From positions 217,846 through 281,845 of the forward strand of contig NZ_QFWW01000004.1 of the NCBI RefSeq assembly GCF_003265345.1: a DNA stretch of 64,000 nucleotides, in the 5' to 3' direction. The notes under the pieces were generated by a model that did no database searches, had not been told where the DNA came from, and saw nothing but the letters and a program-made list of their open reading frames with translations. Positions 17,889 to 27,028 of the stretch are shown here, in pieces. A program made the translations under genes and the position numbers. Each line of letters opens with the position of its first letter. The stretch's first letter is position 1. The stretch is from Lentzea terrae (GTDB taxonomy: Bacteria; Actinomycetota; Actinomycetes; Mycobacteriales; Pseudonocardiaceae).

Positions 17889-18284
17889 TCACGTCGGCAC
17901 CGGAGCGGTTCGACGTGGCAGAGCCAGGGCGGCGGCGTTGATCAGGACGCCTGCCAGTGCGAGAAGTGCGCCGAACGACGAGCCGGCCGCGACGGCCGGG
18001 ACCGGGGAGTCCGTGCCGCCGAACGGGGAGGTGGCCCAGCCGGGATTGACGAGCAGGAGGACGGCCGTGGCCGCTGCGGTGCAGGAGGCGACGGCGCCGG
18101 CGACGCGGCCGGCGGTCGAGTCGAGCAGGACGCAGCCGTGCATGGCCAGCGCGGCGGCGACGTAGACGTACCAGGCGGGAAAGCGGTACAGCGAGACGTC
18201 TGTGTCGCCGTACCGGGCCCACGGGAGGAGGAGCGCGAGTGCGGTGCAGCAGATTCCGACGCTAAAGGCGATCCACTTGGGCAT
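17889..18284 (-). CDS. Hypothetical four-helix membrane protein
   Basis: 131 residues from ATG 18284, with GGGAGGA just upstream; longer in-frame versions to 18353 lack a ribosome site. Four hydrophobic stretches (about 4-22, 38-56, 63-81 and 101-121) and short charged loops predict an integral membrane protein. It contains WARYGD and PWARYGDTDVSLYRFPAWY after helix 1. I recognise no family. It lies 13 bases before the NuoD-like gene in the same operon, so a role with that protein at the membrane is a reasonable but untested idea. Confidence 0.7.
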   Translation of the reverse strand: MPKWIAFSVGICCTALALLLPWARYGDTDVSLYRFPAWYVYVAAALAMHGCVLLDSTAGRVAGAVASCTAAATAVLLLVNPGWATSPFGGTDSPVPAVAAGSSFGALLALAGVLINAAALALPRRTAPVPT

Positions 18285-18361
18285 CGTGTCTTCCTCCCGT
18301 GGGTGAGTGATCGGTGAACTACGACGATGCCGTAGCCGCCGCGCCCCCCCCAATCACCGCC

Positions 18362-18784
18362 TCAGGCCCTCGTGACCGCGAAGAGGAAGCAGCCGTGCGA
18401 CACGCTGCGCACCTGGAGCGACTCGATCGCAGGATCGTCGAACAACCCCTCGATCACCCGATCGAACGATCCTGGCTCGACGACCGAGCCGTCGTGAATC
18501 TGACCCGCAGCGTTGTAGGACCGCAGAATCCGGGGAGCGTTCAACAGCGATGCGGGCAGACGATCCAAGGCAGGCGGGGCAGGGCACTCCACGTGCGTGA
18601 AGATCGGCCCGACCTCGGCGTACGGCCCCTTGCCCGCAGCAGGCGAGTACCGGAACAGCCAAACCGGCTCGCCGTCCAGCGACTTCCGCAGACAGCACCG
18701 CAACGGCACCCCGGGCTCGGAGTCGCGGTACTCACGACCGGCGTCGGACCAGGCAGCGGACGGCAGAACGTGGTGGATTCGCAT
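18362..18784 (-). CDS. DUF1203-like protein
   Basis: 140 residues from ATG 18784 (MRIHHVLPSAAWSDAGREYR). The segments GVPLRCCLRK, GKGPYAEVGPIFTHVECP and YNAAGQIHDG match the DUF1203 pattern, a small uncharacterised cytosolic family; the CxxC-free PxFTHVEC stretch holds conserved His and Cys. Located 17 bases after the methyltransferase gene and 77 bases before the membrane gene, all on the minus strand. A longer frame exists up to 19234 but it overlaps the methyltransferase out of frame. Function unknown. Confidence 0.72.
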   Translation of the reverse strand: MRIHHVLPSAAWSDAGREYRDSEPGVPLRCCLRKSLDGEPVWLFRYSPAAGKGPYAEVGPIFTHVECPAPPALDRLPASLLNAPRILRSYNAAGQIHDGSVVEPGSFDRVIEGLFDDPAIESLQVRSVSHGCFLFAVTRA

Positions 18785-18801
18785 GCCGAGAACGATCGTC
18801 G

Positions 18802-19734
18802 TCAGCCAGGAGAAAAGCTGGCGGGATTCGGACGCCAGGGCGGCAACGCCGGCAGCAGGTCCGAGACCGCCACCCCGCGCCCGTGCAACAGCCAGCCAAA
18901 AGCACCCAGCCCGGCAGGATCCCGCAGCTCCGCGATCCGCCCGGCCCGAGCAGCCGACTCCAGCCAGTCCCACCCGGAACCGGACACAGCACCGGTCAAC
19001 CCCAGCGCGGCCAAGGCATCCCGTTGCGACACCAGCACGTACTCCCCACCGGCCGCCGCAGCAGCCGAGTCGAAAGCCACGTGCGCGGTGATGTCGCACG
19101 ACCCGTCGAACACCGGCGGCACCTGACGTCCACCCCGATACCCGGTCAGCGTGAACCGCCGGGACGACACCAGATGTCCGTAGTCGATCGCCAACGCGGC
19201 CCCACGAGAAACCGAGGCAACCGCAGCAGCCCAAGCCGCATCCCGAGGTGCCCCTACCTCAGCCTGCTCGGAAACACCCAGCGAAGGCCACCACCGGGTG
19301 ATCCACGGATCGGAGGAAGGTCCGCGAACCACCGGACAGGGGATCGAGTCGAGCCACTCGTGCCCGACCAGCAGCCCGACGCACGAAGGCACCGAGGTGG
19401 TCCACCGAACCCCAGGCAGCGAAACAGGAGGACCGAGCTCGACCGCCGTCACCCGCAGCCGCGCAGCCAACGATCCGGAAGCCAGCGAACGCACGGCGAA
19501 CGCCAGCTCACCACCGCCGGCACCCACGTCCACGAAGTCCACGACCGGGGGAAATCCCAGCGCGGCGTCCACCCGCGACAACAGCTCCAGCAAGCCGACG
19601 GCGAGCTCCGGCCCCACCAACGGCGACGTGCGAAAATGCGAGGAAGGCTTCTCTCCGCGCGCGAAAAAGCCGGACGGCCCGTAGAGAGCGGCGTGCCAAG
19701 CGGCTTCCCAGTCGAACACCGGACAAGTGTGCAT
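18802..19734 (-). CDS. MidA/NDUFAF7-family (DUF185) SAM-dependent protein methyltransferase
   Basis: 310 residues. The N-terminal signature YGPSGFFARGEKPSSHFRTS and the SAM motif I VDVGAGGGELAF (about 67-78) are those of the DUF185/MidA family. The mitochondrial member NDUFAF7 symmetrically dimethylates one arginine of the complex I 49-kDa subunit. Here the gene is first in an operon whose last gene encodes a NuoD-like protein retaining that arginine, which suggests the same enzyme-substrate relation. Actinobacterial members are shorter and more divergent than mitochondrial ones. Its start is only 15 bases from the divergent PrsW start. Confidence 0.82.
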   Translation of the reverse strand: MHTCPVFDWEAAWHAALYGPSGFFARGEKPSSHFRTSPLVGPELAVGLLELLSRVDAALGFPPVVDFVDVGAGGGELAFAVRSLASGSLAARLRVTAVELGPPVSLPGVRWTTSVPSCVGLLVGHEWLDSIPCPVVRGPSSDPWITRWWPSLGVSEQAEVGAPRDAAWAAAVASVSRGAALAIDYGHLVSSRRFTLTGYRGGRQVPPVFDGSCDITAHVAFDSAAAAAGGEYVLVSQRDALAALGLTGAVSGSGWDWLESAARAGRIAELRDPAGLGAFGWLLHGRGVAVSDLLPALPPWRPNPASFSPG

Positions 19735-19749
19735 CTAAGGTCATTTCCC

Positions 19750-20895
19750 GTGAACGACGCCGACCTCACGCCGACGCCGACCCGCAAGCGCATCGAGCAG
19801 CGCCGCTGGACCGTCCTGTTCCCCGTCGTGGCGCTGATCGCCCTCGCCGCCGCGGGTCTCGTGCTGTTCGCGCTGGGCACCTCGGCCATCGGCATCGAGC
19901 CGTTGCTGGTCGGTGCCGCCGCGGCGCTCATCCCGGTCGCGTTCGTGGTGAGCGCGTTCCTGTGGATCGACCGCTGGGAGCCGGAACCGGCGAAGATGCT
20001 GCTCTTCGCGTTCGTCTGGGGTGCGTGCGGCGCGACGATCAGTTCGCTCGCGTTCAACCAGACGACCAGGGTGCTCAGCGATCTGCTGGGCCAGGACGGC
20101 GCGACGTTCACCGCGGTGGTCGGCGCGCCGATCGTCGAGGAGGCGACCAAGGCCGCGTTCCTGCTGGCCGTCTTCCTCCGGCGCAGGCACGAGTTCGACG
20201 GCGTCGTGGACGGCATGGTCTACGCGGGCATCACGGCGGCGGGCTTCGCGTTCACCGAGAACATCTGGTACTTCGGCCGGGTCTTCCTGGAGAACGGGCT
20301 CGGCAACATGAGCGGCGGCGTGATCGCGCTGTTCGTGCTGCGCGGGGTGCTGTCGCCGTTCGCGCACCCGCTCTTCACGGCCATGACCGGCATCGGCGTC
20401 GGCATCGCGGCGAGCACCAGCAACGCCACGGTCCGGATCCTCGCGCCGATCGGCGGCTACCTGACGGCGGTCGGTCTGCACTCGCTGTGGAACTTCTCCA
20501 CGACGGTCGGCACCGGCGCGGAGTTCATCAACCTCTACTTCCTGATCATGGTCCCGGTGTTCGCCGGCGCGGTCACGATCGTGGTCTGGCAGCGGCGCCG
20601 GGAGCAGCGGATCGTGGCGGGGCAGCTGGCCGCGATGGCGCAGAACAGGTGGATCGCCAACAGCGAGGTGGCGCTGCTGGCCAGCCTCAACGGTCGGCGG
20701 AACTGGCTGCGGGCGGTCAAGCGCAAGTCCGGTGAGCCGGCGGTCAAGGCCGTCAAGAGCTACCAGATCGCGGTGACCGAGCTGGCCTTCCTGCGGCACC
20801 GCATCGAGCAGGGCACGGCGGGGCAGAGCGCCGAGCACCGCCACGGGGTGCTGCTCGACACGCTGCACGCCGCCAGGGCGGCCGCCCGCCGGTGA
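19750..20895 (+). CDS. PrsW family intramembrane metalloprotease
   Basis: 381 residues from GTG 19750, with AAGG nine bases upstream. About eight transmembrane helices span residues 20-290. The PrsW catalytic motifs are present: EExxK (PIVEEATKAAF), FAFTENIWYF and an HPLFTA histidine helix, then GLHSLWNF. PrsW proteins cleave anti-sigma factors or act on other membrane substrates; the target here is unknown and no sigma/anti-sigma pair is in the window. A charged cytoplasmic tail of about 80 residues follows. The open frame back to 18883 lies in antisense to the operon genes and is not coding. Confidence 0.88.
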   Translation: MNDADLTPTPTRKRIEQRRWTVLFPVVALIALAAAGLVLFALGTSAIGIEPLLVGAAAALIPVAFVVSAFLWIDRWEPEPAKMLLFAFVWGACGATISSLAFNQTTRVLSDLLGQDGATFTAVVGAPIVEEATKAAFLLAVFLRRRHEFDGVVDGMVYAGITAAGFAFTENIWYFGRVFLENGLGNMSGGVIALFVLRGVLSPFAHPLFTAMTGIGVGIAASTSNATVRILAPIGGYLTAVGLHSLWNFSTTVGTGAEFINLYFLIMVPVFAGAVTIVVWQRRREQRIVAGQLAAMAQNRWIANSEVALLASLNGRRNWLRAVKRKSGEPAVKAVKSYQIAVTELAFLRHRIEQGTAGQSAEHRHGVLLDTLHAARAAARR

Positions 20896-20997
20896 GTCCC
20901 GTCACCGACCGGCCTCAGGCCAGGATCGGCGGGATTACCCTCGGCGGCGTCGTCTGGTACCCGAACCGGGACTGGAACGTCAGAAGGAGTTAGTCGC

Positions 20998-21888
20998 ATG
21001 GACGCGACCCCACGTCCGGCCAGGCTCGCCGTCGGTGTCATCTCGGCAGGCCGGGTCGGTTCGGTGCTCGGCGCCGCGCTGGCCAGGACCGGTCACGTGG
21101 TGGTCGGCACGTCCGCCGTCTCCCAGGCCTCCCGCAACCGCGCGGAAGAGCTGCTGCCCGGCGTCCCGATCGAGGACCCGACCGAGGTCGCCCGCCGCGC
21201 CGACCTGGTGCTGCTGGCCGTTCCGGACGACGCACTGGAAGGCCTGGTCAAAGGCCTCATCGCCACGGATTCGCTGCGTGCCGGCCAGATCATCGTGCAC
21301 ACCAGTGGCGCTCAGGGCGTCAAAGTCCTCGAACCCGCAGCTCAGCTCGGTGCCCTCACGCTCGCGCTGCACCCCGTCATGACCTTCACCGGCCGCTCGG
21401 AGGACCTGCAGCGGATGAGCGCCGCGTGCGTCGGCGTGACGGCGGCCGACGGCGACGAGGTGGCGTGGAGCGTCGGCGAGGCGCTGGTCGTGGAGATGGA
21501 CGCCGAGCCGATCAGGGTGCCAGAGGCCGTCCGCCCGCTCTACCACGCGGCACTGGCCCACGGCGCGAACCACCTGATCACGCTGGTCCGCGACGCCGCG
21601 GACCTGCTCACCAACGCCGGCGTCGCCAACGCCGAACGCCTGCTCGGGCCGTTGCTGTCCGCGGCGCTCGACAACGCGCTGCGCCACGGTGACCGCGCCC
21701 TCACCGGTCCGGTCGCCCGCGGCGACACGGGTACCTTGCGCAAGCACCTCGGCGTGCTCGCCGAGCAGGCACCCGAAATCCTGCCCAGCTACCGCGTGCT
21801 CGCCCGCCGCACCGCCGGCCGGGCCGAGCACTCCGGGCTGCTCAAGCCCGATGCGGCCGACGACGTTCGCACCACTCTCGAGGACTGA
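20998..21888 (+). CDS. Rossmann-like and DUF2520 domain protein
   Basis: 296 residues, ATG 20998 with AAGGAG eight bases upstream. N-terminal Rossmann fold (VGVISAGRVGSVLGAAL, a GxxGxxG-like loop, then LVLLAVPDDAL) and C-terminal DUF2520 helices (HPVMTF, LYHAALAHGANHL). The architecture resembles ketopantoate or 6-phosphogluconate reductase-like dehydrogenases. The gene immediately precedes panC (one base gap), as in M. tuberculosis. A role in pantothenate synthesis, for example as an unassigned reductase, is tempting but not proven; the substrate is unknown. Confidence 0.85.
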   Translation: MDATPRPARLAVGVISAGRVGSVLGAALARTGHVVVGTSAVSQASRNRAEELLPGVPIEDPTEVARRADLVLLAVPDDALEGLVKGLIATDSLRAGQIIVHTSGAQGVKVLEPAAQLGALTLALHPVMTFTGRSEDLQRMSAACVGVTAADGDEVAWSVGEALVVEMDAEPIRVPEAVRPLYHAALAHGANHLITLVRDAADLLTNAGVANAERLLGPLLSAALDNALRHGDRALTGPVARGDTGTLRKHLGVLAEQAPEILPSYRVLARRTAGRAEHSGLLKPDAADDVRTTLED

Positions 21889-21889
21889 C

Positions 21890-22780
21890 GTGACCAAGCC
21901 ACTGACCAAGGACGACTACCGCCCGGACGACGTGACGGTGCACCGCGATCCGGTGCGCCTCAACCGGGTCATCAGGGCGCTGCGCAACGCCGGCCGCAAC
22001 GTCGCGCTGGTGCCCACCATGGGCGCACTGCACGCGGGCCACCGGCAGCTGATCCGCGAGGCCCAGGTCATGCAGAACACGGTGATCGTGGTGTCGATCT
22101 TCGTGAACCCGTTGCAGTTCGGGCCGCAGGAAGATCTCGCCAAGTACCCGCGCCAGTTCGAGGCGGATCTGGACGTCTGCCGCGAGGAGCGCGTCGGCAT
22201 CGTCTTCGCGCCGTCCGTCGAGGACATGTATCCAGAGGGTGCGCAGGTCACCGTGCACCCCGGACCGCTGGGCGACGAGCTGGAGGGCGTGGTTCGCCCC
22301 GGCCACTTCGCCGGCGTGCTGACCGTGGTGTCGAAGCTGTTCAACATCGTGCAGCCCACGTACGCGGTGTTCGGGCAGAAGGACTACCAGCAGCTGCAGC
22401 TGATCCACAAGATGGCGCGGGACCTCAACTTCCCGCTCGACGTCGTCGGCGTGCCGACCGTCCGCGAGCACGACGGCCTGGCCCTGTCCTCGCGCAACGC
22501 CTACCTGAGCCAGGAGGAGCGCCAGCACGCCGTCACGCTGTCGGCCGCGCTCACCGCCGGTGCCCACGTGTCCGCACAGGGCGCCGACGCGGTGCTCAAG
22601 GCCGCGCACGACGTGCTGGCGCAGACGCCCGAGGTCGAGCTCGACTACCTGGAGCTGCGCGGGCCCGACCTCGGTCCCGCACCGGAGAACGGCGACGCCC
22701 GGCTGCTCGTGGCCGCCCGCGTCGGTGCCACCCGACTGATCGACAACATCGCGGTGTTGCTCGGCGAAGGCGACGAGTAG
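21890..22780 (+). CDS. panC: Pantothenate synthetase (pantoate-beta-alanine ligase)
   Basis: 296 residues from GTG 21890. It joins pantoate and beta-alanine with ATP to make pantothenate. ATP-site motifs are [14 protein letters not shown] (HxGH) and [11 protein letters not shown] (KMSKS-like), with [13 protein letters not shown] and [12 protein letters not shown] between them. The N-terminal 20 residues are a lineage-specific extension. The next gene makes the beta-alanine that the enzyme consumes. Confidence 0.96.
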   Translation: MTKPLTKDDYRPDDVTVHRDPVRLNRVIRALRNAGRNVALVPTMGALHAGHRQLIREAQVMQNTVIVVSIFVNPLQFGPQEDLAKYPRQFEADLDVCREERVGIVFAPSVEDMYPEGAQVTVHPGPLGDELEGVVRPGHFAGVLTVVSKLFNIVQPTYAVFGQKDYQQLQLIHKMARDLNFPLDVVGVPTVREHDGLALSSRNAYLSQEERQHAVTLSAALTAGAHVSAQGADAVLKAAHDVLAQTPEVELDYLELRGPDLGPAPENGDARLLVAARVGATRLIDNIAVLLGEGDE

Positions 22781-22790
22781 GGGGAATGAC

Positions 22791-23261
22791 ATGTTCCGCA
22801 CGATGCTGAAGTCCAAGATCCACCGGGCCACCGTGACGCAGGCCGACCTGCACTACGTCGGCTCGGTCACGGTGGACGAGGACCTGATGGAGGCCGCCGA
22901 CCTGCTGGCGGGCGAGCAGGTCGCCATCGTCGACGTCACCAACGGCGCGCGGCTCGAGACCTACGTCATCCCCGGCGAGCGTGGCACCGGTGTGCTGGGC
23001 ATCAACGGCGCGGCGGCGCACCTCGTGCACCCCGGCGACATCGTCATCCTCATCGCGTACGGGCAGATGGACGACGCCGAGTCCCGCACCTACCAGCCGC
23101 GGGTCGTCTTCGTGGACGCCGACAACAAGGTCGTCGACCTCGGTGCCGACCCCGCGCACGCACCGGAGGGTTCGGGTCTGGTGAACGGCTCCACGAGCGC
23201 GCCCTCTTCTGAAACCGTTGAGGCGACCGCGCTCGACGCGCTGATCCAAGCCGAGAACTGA
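22791..23261 (+). CDS. panD: Aspartate 1-decarboxylase, pyruvoyl-dependent
   Basis: 156 residues, ATG 22791 after a GGGGGA site. The proenzyme self-cleaves between Gly24 and Ser25 (YVGSVT) to form the pyruvoyl cofactor, then decarboxylates aspartate to beta-alanine. Also conserved are [16 protein letters not shown] and [14 protein letters not shown]. The C-terminal tail beyond about residue 120 is longer than usual and low in complexity; comparable tails occur in actinobacteria. Confidence 0.96.
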   Translation: MFRTMLKSKIHRATVTQADLHYVGSVTVDEDLMEAADLLAGEQVAIVDVTNGARLETYVIPGERGTGVLGINGAAAHLVHPGDIVILIAYGQMDDAESRTYQPRVVFVDADNKVVDLGADPAHAPEGSGLVNGSTSAPSSETVEATALDALIQAEN

Positions 23262-23272
23262 GGAATCGCACC

Positions 23273-24064
23273 GTGCTGCTCGCCATCGACGTCGGCAACA
23301 CCAACATCGTGCTCGGTCTCTACGACGGGGTCGGCGACACGGCCCCGCTCGTGCGCGACTGGCGCATGCGCACCGACGCCAGGATGACCGCCGACGAGCT
23401 CGCGCTGACCATGCGCGGCCTGCTCGGCGAGTACGCCGACAAGATCACCGGCATCTCCGCGCTGTCCACCGTGCCCGCGGTGCTGCGCGAACTGCGGGTG
23501 ATGCTCGGGCGCTACTACGACGCGGTGCCGAAGATCCTGGTGGAGCCGGGCGTGAAGACCGGCGTGCCGCTGCTCGTCGACAACCCGAAGGAGGTGGGCT
23601 CGGACCGCGTGATCAACACGCTGGCCGCGCACCACCTGTACTCGACCTCGTGCATCGTGGTCGACTTCGGCACGTCCACGAACCTCGACGTGATCTCTTC
23701 GCGCGGCGAGTTCCTCGGCGGCGCGCTGGCGCCCGGCATCGAGATCTCGGTCGACGCGCTGGCCGCCCGTGCCGCCCAGCTGCGCAAGGTCGAGCTGGTC
23801 AGGCCGCGCAACGTGATCGGCAAGAACACCGTGGAGTGCCTGCAGTCCGGCATCGTCTGGGGATTCGTCGGCCAGGTCGACGGGCTGGTGCGCAAGATCA
23901 CCGAAGAGCTCCAGCAGACCGATCCCGGTCCCGTGACCGTGATCGCCACGGGTGGTCTCGCCCCGCTGGTCGTGGCGGAGTCCGCGGAGATCGCGCACCA
24001 CGTGCCCGACCTCACCCTGCTGGGGTTGCGGCTCGTGTTCGAGCGCAACATGTCTACTCGCTGA
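23273..24064 (+). CDS. coaX: Type III pantothenate kinase
   Basis: 263 residues from GTG 23273. It phosphorylates pantothenate, the committed step to CoA. ASKHA phosphate loops are visible as AIDVGNTNIVLGLY and VVDFGTSTNLDV, with EVGSDRVIN and GGALAPGIEIS as the other family motifs. Only 11 bases after panD, so the operon runs DUF2520-panC-panD-coaX. The last 11 bases overlap the convergent methyltransferase gene. Confidence 0.95.
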   Translation: MLLAIDVGNTNIVLGLYDGVGDTAPLVRDWRMRTDARMTADELALTMRGLLGEYADKITGISALSTVPAVLRELRVMLGRYYDAVPKILVEPGVKTGVPLLVDNPKEVGSDRVINTLAAHHLYSTSCIVVDFGTSTNLDVISSRGEFLGGALAPGIEISVDALAARAAQLRKVELVRPRNVIGKNTVECLQSGIVWGFVGQVDGLVRKITEELQQTDPGPVTVIATGGLAPLVVAESAEIAHHVPDLTLLGLRLVFERNMSTR

Positions 24065-24809
24065 CGCGCACCATCCGGAAGACCTGCGCGCGCAGGGGGA
24101 CGTCGAACGGCCGGTCCGACGTCCCCCTGCGGGCGCGGAGGAACGCGAGCATCTTCTCGGTGAGCGCGGCCCGCTCCTCGTCGTCGATGACGAGCATGCG
24201 CGAGTGCGTGTTGACCCAGGCGACGACCGCTTCCGGTGAGTCCCGGTGGTGCACGTGCGGGAACACGGCTTGCTCGACCGGTCCGAACGACGGGTGCGTC
24301 ATGATCTCCGTCGGGTTCTGCCGCTGCGACTCGACGCTGGACGCCGCCACCCGCTCGAACTCGGCGAGCCACTCGACGTCCGGGTCCGGTTCGGCCCACA
24401 TCGCCGCCAGCACACCACCGGGCCGCAGCACGCGGGCGATCTCCGGCAGTGCTTTCTCCTGGTCGAACCAGTGGAACGCGGTGCCGACGAACACGGCGTC
24501 GACCGACTCGTCGCGCACGGGGATGTGCTCGGCGTGGCCCGGCAACGCGCGCACATCGTGAACGCGGCGCACCAGCTCGGACAACATCTGCTCGTTGGGC
24601 TCCACCGCTGTCACCCGGTGGCCTTCCTCGACCAGCCCCGCGGTCAGCTTGCCGGTGCCGGCGGCGAGGTCGAGCACTTCTAACCGCTCTGAGCTGCCCA
24701 GAGGCTCCAGTGCCCACCGGATCGCCGCCACGGGGTAGTCAGGCCGGTGTTCGGCGTAGGCCTCCGCCTGCGCGCCGAACGAGTCCGCGCGCCTCGCGTG
24801 TAGATCCAT
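24054..24809 (-). CDS. Class I SAM-dependent methyltransferase
   Basis: 251 residues from ATG 24809 (a GTG one codon upstream is also possible). SAM motif I is LDLAAGTGKLTAGL and motif II includes VTAVEPNEQML; the FHWFDQEKALPEIARVLRPGG stretch is the usual motif III/post-III of the Methyltransf_11 group. The HWFDxxxAL pattern is common in small-molecule methyltransferases of unknown substrate. Convergent with coaX and divergent from lysS, so no operon partner informs its role. Confidence 0.85.
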   Translation of the reverse strand: MDLHARRADSFGAQAEAYAEHRPDYPVAAIRWALEPLGSSERLEVLDLAAGTGKLTAGLVEEGHRVTAVEPNEQMLSELVRRVHDVRALPGHAEHIPVRDESVDAVFVGTAFHWFDQEKALPEIARVLRPGGVLAAMWAEPDPDVEWLAEFERVAASSVESQRQNPTEIMTHPSFGPVEQAVFPHVHHRDSPEAVVAWVNTHSRMLVIDDEERAALTEKMLAFLRARRGTSDRPFDVPLRAQVFRMVRVSE

Positions 24810-24985
24810 CACCCCAACCTAGTTCGTGGCCACTTGTCCGGAATGGTCTGGTGCGGATCTTCGCGACGATGGAGGAACCGGTTCGCACGTCTGCCGTAGT
24901 GCTCGCGGCGCTCGAATCCGTGATCACCTGGTGAAACGGGTATCCGGTTCGCTTTGCCGAAACGTGGAACCGTACCCTTCTCGGC

Positions 24986-26497
24986 GTGAGTGAGCAGCCG
25001 AAGCAAAACCTCGTGACCAGCGAAGAAGACCTGCCAGAGCAGATGCGCGTGCGCCGGGAGAAGCGTGCGCGGCTGCTCGCTTCCGGCAAGGAGCCGTATC
25101 CCGTCGAAGTCGAGCGCACGCACACGTTGCGCGAGATTCGCGACGCCCATCCCGAACTCGAACCCGACACGCAGACCGGTCAGCTGGTCGGCGTGACCGG
25201 GCGCGTGATGTTCATGCGCAACACCGGAAAGCTGTGCTTCGCGACGTTGCGCGAAGGCGACGGCACCGAACTGCAGGCGATGCTGAGCCTCGCGGGTGTC
25301 GGTGAGGAAGCACTTTCCGAGTGGAAGACCGACGTCGACCTCGGCGACCACGTTTTCATCCACGGCGAGGTCATCAGCTCGCGCCGCGGCGAGCTTTCCG
25401 TGATGGCCGACGCGTGGCAGCTCACGTCGAAGTCGTTGCGCCCGTTGCCGGTCGCGCACAAGGAACTCGGCGAGGAAACCCGCATTCGCCAGCGTTACGT
25501 CGACCTGATCCTGCGGCCGTTGGCGCGCGACACCGTTCGGACCCGCGCGAACGTCGTTCGTTCTCTGCGCGAGTCGTTCCACCGGCGCGGATTCCTCGAA
25601 GTCGAGACGCCGATGTTGCAGACGCTGCAGGGTGGTGCGTCCGCGCGTCCGTTCATCACGCACTCGAACGCCCTCGACATCGACCTGTTCCTGCGCATCG
25701 CGCCGGAGCTGTACTTGAAGCGCTGCGTCGTCGGTGGCATCGAGAAGGTCTTCGAGATCAACCGGAACTTCCGCAACGAGGGCGTGGACTCGTCGCATTC
25801 GCCCGAGTTTTCGATGCTCGAGTACTACGAGGCCTACGCCACGTACGACACGAACGCGAAGCTGACTCGCGAGCTCATCCAGGAAGCCGCGGAAGCGGTG
25901 ACGGGATCTCAGGTCGTCACGTTGGCGGACGGCAGCGAGTACGACCTCTCGGGTGAATGGACGACGATCAGCATCTACGAGTCGTTGTCCGGAGCCGTCG
26001 GTGAGGAAATCACCCCCGAGACGCCGGCCGAGGTGCTGCGCAAGCTCTGCGACCGGCACGAACTCGAGGTCAACCCGAAGTTCGGGCACGGCAAGCTGGT
26101 CGAGGAGCTGTGGGAGCACCTGGTGTGCGACTCGCTCTACCTGCCCACCTTCGTGCGCGACTACCCGGTGGAGACGTCGCCGCTGACCAGGCAGCACCGC
26201 ACCAAGCCGGGTGTCGCCGAAAAGTGGGATCTCTACGTCCGCGGATTCGAACTCGGAACCGGTTACTCCGAACTGGTGGACCCGGTGATCGAGCGGGAAC
26301 GGCTGGAAGCGCAGGCCCGTCTTGCCGCGGCCGGTGACAACGAGGCCATGCCCGTCGATGAAGACTTTCTGCGATCACTGGAGTACGGAATGCCACCGAG
26401 TGGTGGTGTCGGAATGGGTATCGATCGGCTGCTGATGGCCCTCACCGGTCTGGGTATCCGGGAGACCATCTTGTTCCCGCTCGTTCGCCCTGAATGA
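24986..26497 (+). CDS. lysS: Lysyl-tRNA synthetase, class II
   Basis: 503 residues from GTG 24986. N-terminal OB-fold anticodon-binding domain (about 65-160, [15 protein letters not shown]) and class II catalytic core with motif 1 FLEVETPML, motif 2 [20 protein letters not shown] and motif 3 [11 protein letters not shown]. It charges tRNA-Lys. In mycobacteria this gene precedes lsr2 and clpC in the same order. The 170-bp leader upstream has no visible T-box or leader peptide. Confidence 0.96.
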   Translation: MSEQPKQNLVTSEEDLPEQMRVRREKRARLLASGKEPYPVEVERTHTLREIRDAHPELEPDTQTGQLVGVTGRVMFMRNTGKLCFATLREGDGTELQAMLSLAGVGEEALSEWKTDVDLGDHVFIHGEVISSRRGELSVMADAWQLTSKSLRPLPVAHKELGEETRIRQRYVDLILRPLARDTVRTRANVVRSLRESFHRRGFLEVETPMLQTLQGGASARPFITHSNALDIDLFLRIAPELYLKRCVVGGIEKVFEINRNFRNEGVDSSHSPEFSMLEYYEAYATYDTNAKLTRELIQEAAEAVTGSQVVTLADGSEYDLSGEWTTISIYESLSGAVGEEITPETPAEVLRKLCDRHELEVNPKFGHGKLVEELWEHLVCDSLYLPTFVRDYPVETSPLTRQHRTKPGVAEKWDLYVRGFELGTGYSELVDPVIERERLEAQARLAAAGDNEAMPVDEDFLRSLEYGMPPSGGVGMGIDRLLMALTGLGIRETILFPLVRPE

Positions 26498-26517
26498 GTA
26501 ACTTTCCGGATGTCGAT

Positions 26518-26535
26518 AGGTGCAATGCGGCACCT
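26518..26535. promoter_or_regulatory. Inverted repeat upstream of lsr2
   Basis: AGGTGC (26518-26523) and GCACCT (26530-26535) form a perfect dyad with a 6-base spacer, 78 bases before the lsr2 start. It could be an operator or part of a leader hairpin. Lsr2 is autoregulated in relatives, but no binding consensus can be matched here. Confidence 0.35.
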
Positions 26536-26612
26536 GTGCGCTAACCTGCCTCGCAGAAGGCTTTAGTTGGCGACGCGGGTGCACCGCGCATTCGATGTCC
26601 AGGAGGATACGC

Positions 26613-26960
26613 ATGGCGCAGAAGGTCACCGTGACCCTCGTCGACGACCTGGACGGCTCCACTGCGGAGGAGACCGTCGAGTTCGGGCTGGATGGTGTCA
26701 GCTACACGATCGACCTTTCCTCGGGCAATGCGGGCAAACTGCGGGACGCTCTTGCCGACTTCGTCGGTAGTGCACGTCGCGCGGGTGGTCGGAAGCGTGT
26801 TGGTCCAGGTCGTCCGGCTGGTGTGAAGGCACGCCCTGCATCAGCGGATCGTGAGCAGAACCAGGCCATTCGAGAGTGGGCTCGCAAGCAGGGCATGAAG
26901 GTGTCGGATCGCGGCCGCATCCCGGCCGAGGTGCTCGACGCGTACCACCAGCAGGGCTGA
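26613..26960 (+). CDS. lsr2: Lsr2 nucleoid-associated protein
   Basis: 115 residues from ATG 26613, with AGGAGG seven bases before. N-terminal dimerisation domain ([20 protein letters not shown]) and a C-terminal DNA-binding domain ending [20 protein letters not shown], whose RGR acts as an AT-hook-like minor-groove clamp. Lsr2 is the actinobacterial H-NS analogue that silences AT-rich DNA and bridges the chromosome. A perfect 18-bp terminator follows. The low-GC intergenic region at 60.75-61.3 kb would be a natural target. Confidence 0.96.
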   Translation: MAQKVTVTLVDDLDGSTAEETVEFGLDGVSYTIDLSSGNAGKLRDALADFVGSARRAGGRKRVGPGRPAGVKARPASADREQNQAIREWARKQGMKVSDRGRIPAEVLDAYHQQG

Positions 26961-26972
26961 AATTCGGCAAAT

Positions 26973-27012
26973 CACGAAGGGGTTCCGGGACGATTCCCGG
27001 AACCCCTTCGTG
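26973..27012. terminator. Rho-independent terminator of lsr2
   Basis: Perfect 18-bp stem CACGAAGGGGTTCCGGGA (26973-26990) / TCCCGGAACCCCTTCGTG (26995-27012) with a 4-base loop, followed by TTATTT. It also stands at the end of the convergent siderophore-binding gene (stop at 27029). Confidence 0.93.
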
Positions 27013-27028
27013 TTATTTAGGTGACTGT

